From NCBI RefSeq assembly GCF_033449965.1, contig NZ_CP137761.1, positions 4,340,001 to 4,404,000 of the forward strand: a stretch of 64,000 bases of DNA. Direction: 5' to 3'. Positions 1 through 8,541 of the stretch are shown one piece after another. Made by a program: the position numbers and the translations under genes. The notes under the pieces are model-generated. The model made no database searches. It had not been told where the DNA came from and saw only the letters and a program-made list of their open reading frames with translations. Position 1 is the stretch's first letter; each line of letters opens with the position of its first letter. The DNA comes from Bacillus sp. T3. Lineage in GTDB: Bacteria > Bacillota > Bacilli > Bacillales > Cytobacillaceae.

Positions 1-586
1 CTAAATATCGGCGAGCAGTGACTCGTGCTATCCCTAAACCCTCTGCCACCTCTTCAGCGGAGATAGGATAGGAATTACTAGATAAATATGAAACGACTTT
101 CTTTAACGTAACTGCATTTAATCCCTTCGGCAAGTCCACTTGTTCTTCCTCTAGCTCCTTTTGGAATAGAATACCATCCAACTCCTCTTGAGAAATATGC
201 TGCTTCTTATTAACCTGCATGCGGAAAGAATGGTAGTTTTCTAATGCCTTTTTCATCCGTTCAAATTTAAATGGCTTCATTATGTAATCAAAGGCTCCAT
301 GCTGGAGGAAAGATCGAACGGTTTCCATATCACTTGCAGCTGTTATGGCAATCACATCAACCTCAAGCCCCTTTGCACGAATTTGCTTTAAGGTAGTTAG
401 CCCATCCTGAGTAGGCATGAACACATCAACCAAAATGATATCTGGTTTCAATCTTTCAATGAGTTCTATTCCGTCGGTGCCATTCCCAGCAACACCGATG
501 ACGTGAAATCCAGGGACTTGATTCACAAATTCACGATTAATTTCTTGAACCATTGGATCGTCTTCAATAAGTACTACTTTATACAC
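1..586 (-). CDS. dctR: DctR-like response regulator of the CitB/DcuR class (3' end outside window)
   Basis: Cytoplasmic response regulator that would activate C4-dicarboxylate transport genes when phosphorylated by the adjacent kinase. The receiver domain shows the acidic pair (IEDDP), the phospho-acceptor Asp in ILVDVFMP, and the conserved Lys in IMKPFKFER. About residue 140 onward begins a linker and a helix-turn-helix (AEEVAEGLGIARVTARRYL), where the window ends. The start is GTG at 586, preceded by a GGGGGTGAT ribosome site. It lies 51 bp downstream of the kinase gene, and dctB and dctP are on the other strand, as in the Bacillus subtilis dct cluster. The family is clear; the ligand (fumarate, succinate, malate) is inferred from context. 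Confidence 0.88.
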   Translation of the reverse strand, partial: MYKVVLIEDDPMVQEINREFVNQVPGFHVIGVAGNGTDGIELIERLKPDIILVDVFMPTQDGLTTLKQIRAKGLEVDVIAITAASDMETVRSFLQHGAFDYIMKPFKFERMKKALENYHSFRMQVNKKQHISQEELDGILFQKELEEEQVDLPKGLNAVTLKKVVSYLSSNSYPISAEEVAEGLGIARVTARRYL

Positions 587-637
587 ACCTATCACCCCCG
601 TATGATGAAGGAAGCACTTGAACCGTCCCTCTACTTC

Positions 638-2207
638 TTAAAATGTTATTTGGAAGGATGTTCCGTGGCCCGGTTTCGAGTCGACATGAATTTTCCCTTT
701 GCCCTTTTCGACGATTTGATTGACTAGAAACAGTCCTATTCCTCTGCCTATTCCACCTTTAGAGGAATAACCATATTGAAAAATATTATGTAAATCCTTT
801 TCGTTGATCCCACAACCATTATCTTCAACCAGTATGTTAAGAAGCTTTTCCGTTTGACGTATACTTACATATATTTCATTGCTTTCATTGTCCGTTTGTT
901 TGAATGAATCAAAGGCATTTTCAACGAGGTTTCCAATCATTAACACAAAATCATGATGATCCAATAAATTAGGAAAATGATGCAAATAACTGTGTCGATC
1001 TATAATCACTTGGATCCCCAGCTCTTTGCCCCGACTGACTTTACTCAACAATAATCCTGAAAGACTGTCATCCTGAATATTTTTGCTCAAAAACCTAGTC
1101 AGTTCCTCCTGTTCCTCTGTAACTTGGAACACATATTCAAGTGCTTTATCCTTATTCCCCAATTGAATCAAACCAGCAATTGTATGTAACTTGTTAATAT
1201 GTTCATGATTTTGGACCCTTAAGGCATTAACAAAAGCTTTTACACCTGTTAATTCCTCTGCTAATTTTTTAACCTTTGTTCGATCCTGAAAGATTGCAAT
1301 CGCTCCAACTGTCTTATTTTCTACTTTAATCGGGACGCGGTTACTCACAATCATTAAATTATTAATATATAAATCTTTATTATAAATCGGCCTTTCTAAC
1401 TGCAGTATTTCTGGAAGATAAGTGTCCGGCAATATTTGTGAAATACTCTTGCCAATGACTTCTCCCTCTACACCGAGAATTTCCTTTGCCCGATCATTAA
1501 AAATTGTAATGCGTTCTTCACGGTCAATCGCAATAATACCTTCATGCATCGAGTTAAACGCTTCTGTTCGCTCTACAACAAGTCTGGCAATTTCATGCGG
1601 CTCAAGCTGAAACATTTCCTTCTTTAGTTGTCTCGCTAAAACCCATGCCCCCCAGCCACCAAAGATAAACGCAATCCCACCGGTCAGGATGATTTCTTTT
1701 TTTACATTCATTAATGTTTCGAGTATAGTCGGAAGCTTAAACCCTGCGATGATGACGCCAATCTGCTTATGATCTTCATTAATTACAGGCACAAACGCCC
1801 GAACAACAGACCCAATTTCACCTTTGGCCTCAGAAAGATAAGAATGCTCTGCAAAAGCTGCTCCTTCATCAAGACCTGTTGAGACCTCACCAACTTTATC
1901 AATGATTGGATGAGTTAATCTCGTTCGCTCCATATCCATCACGACTATATAATCCGCATCATTAATCATTCGAATTTTCTCTACTGTCTTTTGAAGCTCA
2001 TCTAACTTCCAGGTTAGAGGCAGGAATATTTTTTATTACTTCAGGAAGCTCAGCCACTGTCCTAGCTGTCAGCATAGCCTGTTCCTTGATTTGATTTTCC
2101 TCTTTTTTCGTAAACTCATTTATTAAAATAATTCCTAGGAACAATAATGAGAAGCCTAAAATGAATAGAATCAAGCTCGTAATTTTCCACCGTATTGATA
2201 TCCTCAT
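638..2207 (-). CDS. dctS: DctS-like sensor histidine kinase, frame broken by 1 nt near 2009
   Basis: Membrane sensor kinase for C4-dicarboxylates, partner of the downstream DctR. An N-terminal membrane helix is followed by an extracytoplasmic sensor domain, a second helix (FIFGGWGAWVLA), a cytoplasmic PAS domain (EGIIAIDREERITIFNDRA), an NHEHINKLH phospho-acceptor region typical of CitA/DcuS kinases, and an ATPase domain (NLVENAFDS, VEDNGCG, GRGIGL). The reading frame breaks at the CC at 2009-2010; removing one base restores ...NLKLDELQKTVEKIR... and a 522-residue protein, normal for the family. The start ATG at 2207 has AAGGGG nine bases upstream; an in-frame ATG at 2225 has no good ribosome site. 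The break may be a sequence error or true inactivation. Confidence 0.85.
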
Positions 2208-2420
2208 ACACGAAATCCCCTTCATGTTCTTAACTTCATTGTAACACGAATAATTTATATATTATTTCAAAAAGTGATATGATTGAGAAAAGTGTGAGAG
2301 AGTCAATTTGTGATTAATCTAAAATCTTATACTCTCCAGAGCATTTCAATACCTCCAGCATATTCACCACTTTATTTTTTAGGCTTTTTAGTAATCAATA
2401 AATTCTAATAGAGGGCTGCT

Positions 2421-3462
2421 ATGAAATCATTTATTTCAATGAGTATCTTAACTATTATTCTATTAATATTTTGGATTGGGACGGATTCACTATCAAAATC
2501 AAGAACGGAAGTGTATGACGACGAGCAAGAGGGACTAAAAGACCAAATTATTATTCGCTTTAGCCATGTTGTTGCCGAGAACACGCCAAAGGGATTAGCC
2601 GCTCAAAAATTCGCAGAGTTAGTCCAAGCAAAAACAAAAGGTAAGGTCAAAGTGGAGGTTTATCCTAATGGAATCCTCTATTCAGACGACGAAGAGGTGG
2701 ATGCCCTCACTCGAGGTGACATTCAAATGATTGCCCCTTCCTTCTCAAAAATGACAGAAATTGTACCAGGAGTGGAAGGTTCTTGATTTACCCTTTTTGT
2801 TTGAAAATGATGAGCATGTAGAAAAGGTATTTAACGGACAAGTAGGAAAAGACCTGCTTCAGAAGCTAGACGATAAACAGATGAAAGCCATGACCTTTTG
2901 GAGTAATGGCTTTAAACAGATGACAAGTAGCAAACAGCCGCTCTTAAATCCAGAGGACTTCAAACAGCAGCGTTTTCGCGTCATGCCTGGGGAAGTCATT
3001 ATCAAGCAATTTAAACTGCTTGGAGCAGAACCGACTGCCCAATCCTTTAACAATGTCTATCACTCGTTAGAGATCAAAGCTCTCGATGGCCAGGAAAACA
3101 CCATCTCAAATATTTATTCTAAAGGCTTATACAAGGTGCAGCAGCATCTTACCTTGAGCAATCATGGATACTTAGGTTATGCAGTCATTATGAATGCAGA
3201 GTTTTGGAATCAACTAACTCCTTCTCAACAAAAGCAAATAAATAGTGCAATGGTTGAAACAACAAAGTGGATTCAAGATGAAGCTAGAAAAATGAACGAT
3301 TCACAGCTTAATGAAATACAAAAAAATTCATCTATTCAAATCCATCACTTAACAAGTGAGCAGCAAAACTTATGGAAGAATACATTCCTACCACTTTATT
3401 CACAAATTGAAGAAGAAGTTGGCTCTAAACTTCTCCACGATATTCAACAAACTAAACCATAA
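2421..3462 (+). CDS. dctB: DctB-like C4-dicarboxylate binding protein (TRAP DctP family), frame broken near 2769
   Basis: Extracytoplasmic solute-binding protein of the DctP/TRAP family. In B. subtilis DctB works with DctS as a co-sensor rather than with TRAP membrane subunits, and none are present here. An N-terminal hydrophobic segment (residues 3-20) without a lipobox cysteine suggests a membrane anchor. The mature part has IIIRFSHVVAENTPKG and the hinge region RVMPGEV. The frame shifts at GG 2769-2770; with one G removed the text reads EIVPEWKVLDLPFLF, the usual family sequence, giving 346 residues. It is divergent from dctS with about 210 bp between, which should hold promoters for both, and it is followed by a terminator. 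Confidence 0.87.
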
Positions 3463-3477
3463 ATTTTATTCGGGGTT

Positions 3478-3515
3478 TGGACTTCACCATGTGAAGTCCA
3501 GCTCCTATTTTTTTT
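3478..3515 (+). terminator. Rho-independent terminator after dctB
   Basis: A ten-base stem, TGGACTTCAC with GTGAAGTCCA around a CAT loop, is followed by a T-rich tract. It separates dctB from dctP, so dctP probably has its own promoter. Confidence 0.85.
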
Positions 3516-3620
3516 GCCGTGAACAATTAAATGACCAAAAAGAACAAAAAGAACATTATCACCATAATTCAGCATTTTCTCAATTGTCTGTTAATATAAA
3601 CTCATTCACACCACGTTGTT

Positions 3621-3634
3621 TGAAAGCGCTAACA
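3621..3634. promoter_or_regulatory. CcpA cre site upstream of dctP
   Basis: TGAAAGCGCTAACA fits the catabolite-responsive element consensus TGWAANCGNTNWCA at every position. It lies about 33 bp before the dctP start, where bound CcpA would block transcription. This agrees with the known glucose repression of dctP in B. subtilis; binding here is inferred. Confidence 0.75.
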
Positions 3635-3666
3635 ATCGTTTTCAATAATTATATAGGGGGATGGAA

Positions 3667-4933
3667 ATGAAAATTAACTTTCGGAATTTAACGGTTCAGG
3701 TAATTATCGGGATTTTCATCGGGATTGCCATTGGTTTTACTTTTCCGGCATTCGGAGAACAACTAAAAATAGTGGCAGATATCTTTATTAAAATGATTAA
3801 GATGGTCATTGCACCAATTGTATTCTTTACTGTTGTAATCGGCATCGGCAGTATGGGAGATCTAAAAAAGGTAGGGCGAATCGGGGAAAAGCTCTATTAT
3901 ATTTTGAAATCGTCACAACCTTTGCATTAGCGATCGGGATTATTGTCGTAAACTTCATTAAACCCGGGAAAGGCTTCAACACTGACTCAGTTGAAGGTGG
4001 AGACGTAAGTCAATTTACCGAAGCAGCAAAAGAGACAAGTCATGGAGCAATGGATTTCATTGTCAATATTATTCCAGATAACATTGTCGCTGCGATGGCA
4101 AAAGGCGAATTACTTCCTATCTTATTCTTTGCGATTCTTTTCGGCTTATCCTTAGCTGCTATGGGAGAAAAGGAAAGCCGGTTGTTACTTTATTTGAAAA
4201 GCTTGCCGATGTTTTCTTCGGTGTCGTTAATATGATTATGAAGGTTTCTCCAATAGCCGCTTCTGGCGCTATGGCCTACACAATTGGCAAATTCGGTCTT
4301 GGGTCACTTTTATTACTTGGAAAATTAATGGGTTCTGTATATATTACGATGTTCTTATTTATCATTGTGATTCTTGGACTAATCGCTAAATTCTACAATT
4401 TTAGCATTTTTAAATTTATTGCCTATATTAAAGAAGAAATTTTACTTGTACTTGGAACTTCATCTTCTGAATCAGCTCTTCCACGTATGATGGAGCGTCT
4501 TGAAAAATACGGTTGTTCAAAATCTGTTGTTGGCTTGGTTGTGCCAACAGGCTATTCCTTTAACTTAGACGGTACCGCTATTTATTTATCAATGGCCGCC
4601 ATTTTCATTGCACAGGCTTACGGGGTTGACCTTACCTTAATGCAAGAAATCACATTGCTTGGAATTTTAATGCTAACTTCTAAAGGAGCTGCTGGAGTAA
4701 CTGGCTCAGGATTCATTACACTTGCTGCAACACTTGCTGCTTTTCCAATGATTCCGGTTGAAGGCATTGCCCTTCTTCTAGGTGTTGACCGCTTCATGTC
4801 AGAAGCACGAGCGATTACAAACCTCATCGGAAATGGGGTTGCCACTGTTGTTGTTTCAAAAATGGAGAATGAATTTACTCCTTCACTAGAAGTAGCACAA
4901 GAGGGTAAAACAGGTTCACGCCAAGTAATTTAA
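3667..4933 (+). CDS. dctP: DctP C4-dicarboxylate/proton symporter (DAACS family), two frame breaks
   Basis: Inner-membrane symporter importing succinate, fumarate and malate with protons. The family signature stretches are present: the ALPRMMERLEKYG hairpin, GYSFNLDGTAIYLS, and the serine-rich SSSES segment. The frame breaks twice in homopolymers: GGGG at 3883-3886 (one G short; repair gives IGGKALLYFEIVTT) and AAAA at 4168-4171 (one A short; repair gives GEKGKPVVTLFEKLADV). With both repaired the protein is 422 residues, the length of B. subtilis DctP. Start at 3667, where AGGGGG is seven bases upstream; an in-frame ATG at 3661 abuts the ribosome site. As written the gene could not make a full transporter. 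Confidence 0.88.
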
Positions 4934-4950
4934 GCAACCTTAGAAAAAAA

Positions 4951-4979
4951 AGCGAATCGGAGCTATCGATTCGCTTTTT
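4951..4979 (+). terminator. Terminator after dctP
   Basis: AGCGAATCG and CGATTCGCT form a nine-base stem with a seven-base loop, followed by TTTTTG. It closes the dct locus and insulates the F0-like genes. Confidence 0.85.
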
Positions 4980-5182
4980 GCTATGGTTACGGGAAAATAG
5001 TTTAATAAGTATTATTTCATTTATAATATTGCTTATGTAAAAATACTGAAAATTTCGAAAAAATGACACAAAAGACCTACAATCATATGTTTGTTATTAT
5101 AATATAATGAAGACAGATGCTGCATGATTTTCAATTTTTCACCTACCACCTCCTGAAAATTAGCCAGAAAGGGGTAGAATAT

Positions 5183-5902
5183 ATGCATTACGAAAGGCCG
5201 CTTGTTTCATTTCTTCACGTAACCTTTGATTTATCGATTGTACTCACCAGCACCGTCACAGCCCTCATCGTCTTCCTCTTTGCATACCTAGCAACAAGAA
5301 AGATTAATCCCTCTACACCAAACAAATGGCAAAACCTCATGGAATGGCTTGTCGAATTCATCCAAAACATCATGATTAACACAATAGGCATTAAGAATAA
5401 TTTATTCATTCTTACTACCTGGATGACATTGTTCTTGTTTATTTTGGTTGCAAATCTCCTTGGAATCCCGTTCTCTGTGGTCATTGATGGAGACAATCCC
5501 ATTGCTTGGTGGAAATCACCTACTTCAGACGCCCATGTCACCATGACTCTCGCCATTATGATGATTGTCTATACCCATTTTCTTGACTTACGACGTCATG
5601 GATTAAAACAGTATGTGTTAGGCTATTTCAGACCCTTTAAGCTTTTGTTTCCGATTAATTTATTAGAGCAACTTGCTACTACACTAACACTTGGCCTTCG
5701 TTTATTCGGTAATGTTTACGCCTGGGAAGTCATGCTAGCCCTACTTGCTGCTACCGTTAATCATGGGGGATTTTCGGCAGTGTTTGCTTCAATTCCAATG
5801 GTAATCTGGCAAGCCTTCTGTATTTTTATCGGAGCACTACAGGCGTACATCTTTGTCACTCTGACCATGGTTTATATTGGGCAAAGAATCACAGCCCACT
5901 GA
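5183..5902 (+). CDS. Orphan ATP synthase F0 subunit a-like membrane protein
   Basis: Resembles subunit a, the stator channel that passes H+ or Na+ to the c-ring. The 239-residue protein has about six hydrophobic segments. The key functional region is intact: LGLRLFGNVYAWE contains the equivalent of the essential arginine (E. coli aArg210) and the following Asn and Glu, and GALQAYIFVTLTMVYI matches the last helix with its conserved Gln. It heads a three-gene unit with b-like and AtpZ-like genes, but no c subunit and no F1 gene is in the window. Start at 5183 is chosen for AAAGGGG eleven bases upstream. It could be a paralogue serving the housekeeping c-ring, part of a different ion channel, or a relic; the intact residues argue against a relic. 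Confidence 0.8.
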   Translation: MHYERPLVSFLHVTFDLSIVLTSTVTALIVFLFAYLATRKINPSTPNKWQNLMEWLVEFIQNIMINTIGIKNNLFILTTWMTLFLFILVANLLGIPFSVVIDGDNPIAWWKSPTSDAHVTMTLAIMMIVYTHFLDLRRHGLKQYVLGYFRPFKLLFPINLLEQLATTLTLGLRLFGNVYAWEVMLALLAATVNHGGFSAVFASIPMVIWQAFCIFIGALQAYIFVTLTMVYIGQRITAH

Positions 5903-5916
5903 AAGGATGAACAAAA

Positions 5917-6288
5917 ATGGGGGATTTTACAATTTTCGGACTACCAATTGCGTTAGGAACCATGATTTATCAGGCTATTCTATTCACCGTGCTATTTATT
6001 TTACTTCGCAAGTTTGTCGTTCCAAAACTTATCGCGGTTCTAGAGACCCGCAAAGGAACAATTGAAAAACAGCTGCTGCTCGCCGAAACCTACAAAAAAG
6101 AAGGCGAACAATACGCAAAGGAACAACACGAACTACTCCAAAAAGCCAAATTTGAAGCAAAAGAATTAATGAAGCGAAGTGAAAAAGAAGCGCAGAATCT
6201 GATCAAAATGGCCAAGGAAGAAGCGAATATGATCCGGCAACAAGCCTATAACCTTTCCCTAAAAGAACAGCAGCGTGATGCCGGATGA
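5917..6288 (+). CDS. Orphan ATP synthase F0 subunit b-like protein
   Basis: An N-terminal membrane helix (about residues 8-30, QAILFTVLFILLRKFVVPKL) leads into a long charged helix rich in Lys, Glu and Gln, the layout of the b-subunit peripheral stalk. The RKFVVPKLIAVLETRKGTIE stretch is typical of the b tether. At 123 residues it is shorter than ordinary b (about 160-175), so the part that binds delta/F1 is missing. It starts 14 bp after the a-like gene and overlaps the next gene by ATGA. The next gene has no clear ribosome site, so a one-base G error at 6281-6282 could also mean a b/AtpZ-like fusion; this is not decidable here. Confidence 0.72.
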   Translation: MGDFTIFGLPIALGTMIYQAILFTVLFILLRKFVVPKLIAVLETRKGTIEKQLLLAETYKKEGEQYAKEQHELLQKAKFEAKELMKRSEKEAQNLIKMAKEEANMIRQQAYNLSLKEQQRDAG

Positions 6289-6848
6289 GACACACCTTTA
6301 CAAAAACGCTGGGAATGGTAACTGAAAATCTCGAATTAAATATTGAAGAAAAATGGATATATGTCTTCTATACTCGGGGGAAAGTCGAAAAGACCGCCTA
6401 CATCTTAAAAAACTCTGATAAAACAATTGAAGCATACATAAGTAGTTTTCTAGAGGAAAACCATATATCAGAAGATCTTAAAATCGAAATAAAAAAATTC
6501 ATCAGTGCAGATAATCAAAAAAAGGAAACTGACTGGCATAAATTTTCAGTGTTCCTCATTAAGACGTTATCGGTTAATATCGTGGTTTGTTTTATGCTCG
6601 GCCTTGCGATTTTTGCAGGTTATAAAACGGGGGCAGCAGGTGATGCTAAATTTAATCTGTATCCTCTTTTCACTGTAATCGGGGTGTTATTAGGTCTGGT
6701 ACTCGGTGGATATATTTGTTATGTGATAATGATGAATTACATGAAACAAGACGAAATAAATGAAAAAAAGATCCATTCAAATTTATTAGGAGCGAGTTAC
6801 GGTGGTATGATTTCTTACATGAAGGAAAAAGACAATCATAAAGAATAA
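6285..6848 (+). CDS. Membrane protein with unknown N-terminal domain and AtpZ/AtpQ-like two-helix tail
   Basis: A 187-residue protein. Residues 1 to about 88 are soluble, mixed charge, and not recognised. The remainder holds two membrane helices separated by a short loop (GLAIFAGYKTG ... FTVIGVLLGLVLGGYICYVI), the pattern of the small AtpZ/AtpQ proteins (ATPase_gene1 family) encoded at the head of many atp operons, which aid F0 assembly or carry Mg2+/Ca2+. That assignment is by pattern, not alignment. The start overlaps the b-like stop (ATGA), indicating translational coupling. Its presence with a- and b-like genes supports an F0-type function for the cluster. Confidence 0.55.
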   Translation: MRHTFTKTLGMVTENLELNIEEKWIYVFYTRGKVEKTAYILKNSDKTIEAYISSFLEENHISEDLKIEIKKFISADNQKKETDWHKFSVFLIKTLSVNIVVCFMLGLAIFAGYKTGAAGDAKFNLYPLFTVIGVLLGLVLGGYICYVIMMNYMKQDEINEKKIHSNLLGASYGGMISYMKEKDNHKE

Positions 6849-6905
6849 ACCATATTTATGTTCACTTGCAAAAAGGAAACCTTCTATAAAATCTCCAGCT
6901 CTAAG

Positions 6906-6943
6906 ACGTTACCCTGTTTATAAACATTAGGGTAACGTTTTTT
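6906..6943 (+). terminator. Terminator after the F0-like genes
   Basis: ACGTTACCCT pairs with AGGGTAACGT over a 13-base loop and is followed by TTTTTC. It marks the three F0-like genes as a separate transcription unit from amt. Confidence 0.85.
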
Positions 6944-6984
6944 CATTCCTTTTTCTATTTAGTTCCTTTTTCTCTGATAGTTCA

Positions 6985-7001
6985 TGTTAGGTTTTTTAAC
7001 A
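6985..7001. promoter_or_regulatory. TnrA/GlnR box upstream of amt
   Basis: TGTTAGGTTTTTTAACA matches TGTNA-N7-TNACA exactly. TnrA activates amt (nrgA) in nitrogen-limited B. subtilis, and a tnrA gene is present at 31382-31708. Its centre lies about 40 bp upstream of the putative -35 element. Confidence 0.78.
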
Positions 7002-7029
7002 TAAAAATTCAGAAACTTCAAAAAAACTA

Positions 7030-7057
7030 TTGACTTTAGTTTTTTTTACGCTAAAAT
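7030..7057 (+). promoter_or_regulatory. Candidate sigma-A promoter of amt
   Basis: TTGACT (7030-7035) and TAAAAT (7052-7057) are 16 bp apart, 80 bp before the amt start. A TTTACG...CGTAAA inverted repeat overlaps the -10 region. The expected TnrA-to-start distance (about 50 bp) is exceeded, so another start point is possible. Confidence 0.45.
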
Positions 7058-7137
7058 AAACGTAAAGATATCGATGTTATATTTTCTTACATCATTTTGT
7101 AAGAATTAATAACAAGAGGAAAAAGGGAGGAAGAAAA

Positions 7138-8409
7138 ATGGATGCTACATTTTTGATGAACAGCTTATGGGTAATGTTGTCCGCAGTATTAGTTATTTTT
7201 ATGATAGGCGGTTTTATCCTGTTGGAGGCAGGGTCGACTCGAATGAAAAATGCCGGTCATATTGCCGGTAAAACAATCTTCACTTTCGGTATTGCTTCAT
7301 TAGTATTTTGGGCAGTAGGTTATGGTTTCATCTTTGGTACGAATTCTAATTTCTTCATTGGCTTATCAGATTTCTTTTACTCAGGGACACAAATTAAAGA
7401 CGCTAGTATTTCAACACCCGTTTTCTTTCTTTTCCAATTAGCATTCGCCGGAATTTCTTTAACCATCGCCTTTGGCGGATTTGCAGAAAGAGCGAAATTA
7501 TCCGTATACTTATTCTTCGCACTTCTTTTCTCAGCACTTGTATATCCTGTAATCGCCCACTGGATCTGGGGCGGCGGTTGGTTAGCTGAACACGGTAAGC
7601 AAGACTTCGCCGGTTCAACAGTTGTTCACTTAACTGGCGCTATGGCTGCATTAGCAGCAACAATCTTGTTAAAACCACGTATTGGGAAGTACAATAAAGA
7701 TGGCTCTCCAAATAACATTTATGGTCACAACCAAGTCTATACCGCACTATCCGTTCTCATTCTTTGGGTAGGTTGGTTTGGATTCAATGCAGGTAGTACC
7801 GTTTCAGTCGATGGCGCATTCTTTGGATTTGTTGCTTTAAACACAAACCTTGCTGCTGGCGCAGGTGCTGTTGCTGCATTAATTATCTCTTGGATTGTTC
7901 TCGGTAAGTCAGATGTTCCGACAATGTTAAACGGCGCCTTAGCTGGTCTCGTTGCCATCACAGCATCTTGTGCCTTTGTTGAAACTTGGGCTGCAGTAGT
8001 GATTGGATTAATTGCTGGAGTACTAGTATTCTATAGTGCTAGATTCTTCGAAAAAATGAAAATTGACGATCCAATCTTTGCTTTATCTGTACATGGTACT
8101 GCTGGTGTTTGGGGTACATTATCAAATGGTTTCTTCGCTACAAAAGAATTAGCTACAGTCGGAAAACCAGGCTTATTCTACGGCGGTGGTTTCGAGCAAT
8201 TAGGAGTGCAAGCATTAGGAATTGTCACTTCTGCAGCATACGCGTTCATTGTTTCCTTTATCATTTTAGCGATTGCCAAAAAGGTTCTTAACGGTCTGCG
8301 TGTTTCTGAAGAAGAAGAAATTATGGGTCTTGATATCAGTGAGCACGGAAGCTATGGTTACCCAGAAGTTTTCTTATCAGAGGATCACAGTAAAAGTGTA
8401 AATTCATAA
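7138..8409 (+). CDS. amt: Ammonium transporter Amt/NrgA
   Basis: Trimeric inner-membrane channel for ammonium uptake. The 423-residue protein has about eleven hydrophobic helices and both pore histidines, in STVVHLTGA and LSVHGTAGVWG. GGGWLAEHGKQDFAGS and AGSTVSVDGAFFGF are typical Amt loops. A GGGAGG-like ribosome site (AAAGGGAGG) precedes the ATG. A perfect TnrA box lies upstream, so it should be induced in nitrogen limitation. In B. subtilis glnK, encoding the PII regulator of the channel, follows directly; here it is absent and a GlnD-like nucleotidyltransferase gene follows instead. Confidence 0.95.
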   Translation: MDATFLMNSLWVMLSAVLVIFMIGGFILLEAGSTRMKNAGHIAGKTIFTFGIASLVFWAVGYGFIFGTNSNFFIGLSDFFYSGTQIKDASISTPVFFLFQLAFAGISLTIAFGGFAERAKLSVYLFFALLFSALVYPVIAHWIWGGGWLAEHGKQDFAGSTVVHLTGAMAALAATILLKPRIGKYNKDGSPNNIYGHNQVYTALSVLILWVGWFGFNAGSTVSVDGAFFGFVALNTNLAAGAGAVAALIISWIVLGKSDVPTMLNGALAGLVAITASCAFVETWAAVVIGLIAGVLVFYSARFFEKMKIDDPIFALSVHGTAGVWGTLSNGFFATKELATVGKPGLFYGGGFEQLGVQALGIVTSAAYAFIVSFIILAIAKKVLNGLRVSEEEEIMGLDISEHGSYGYPEVFLSEDHSKSVNS

Positions 8410-8491
8410 GAAATAGAAGCAGCTCACCTAGGAGTGAGGGGTATATAATCCTCCGCTTCCCCAGCCGCTTTATCTAGATAACAAACTTGAG

Positions 8492-8511
8492 AGCCTCTTT
8501 TTAGAGGCTTT
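8492..8511 (+). terminator. Hairpin after amt
   Basis: AGCCTCT and AGAGGCT form a seven-base stem followed by TTTC. The weak T-tract suggests partial termination, with some read-through into the DUF294 gene 31 bp further on. Confidence 0.5.
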
Positions 8512-8541
8512 CATTGTTTCAAGCGTGAAGGATGTGTCGTC

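Noticed and set aside
3667..4933. Three separate small membrane genes
   Set aside because: The pieces join into one 422-residue DctP with family motifs across both junctions when two homopolymers are corrected.
8410..8541. Small PII (glnK) gene or riboswitch after amt
   Set aside because: No reading frame of sufficient length; only short hairpins.
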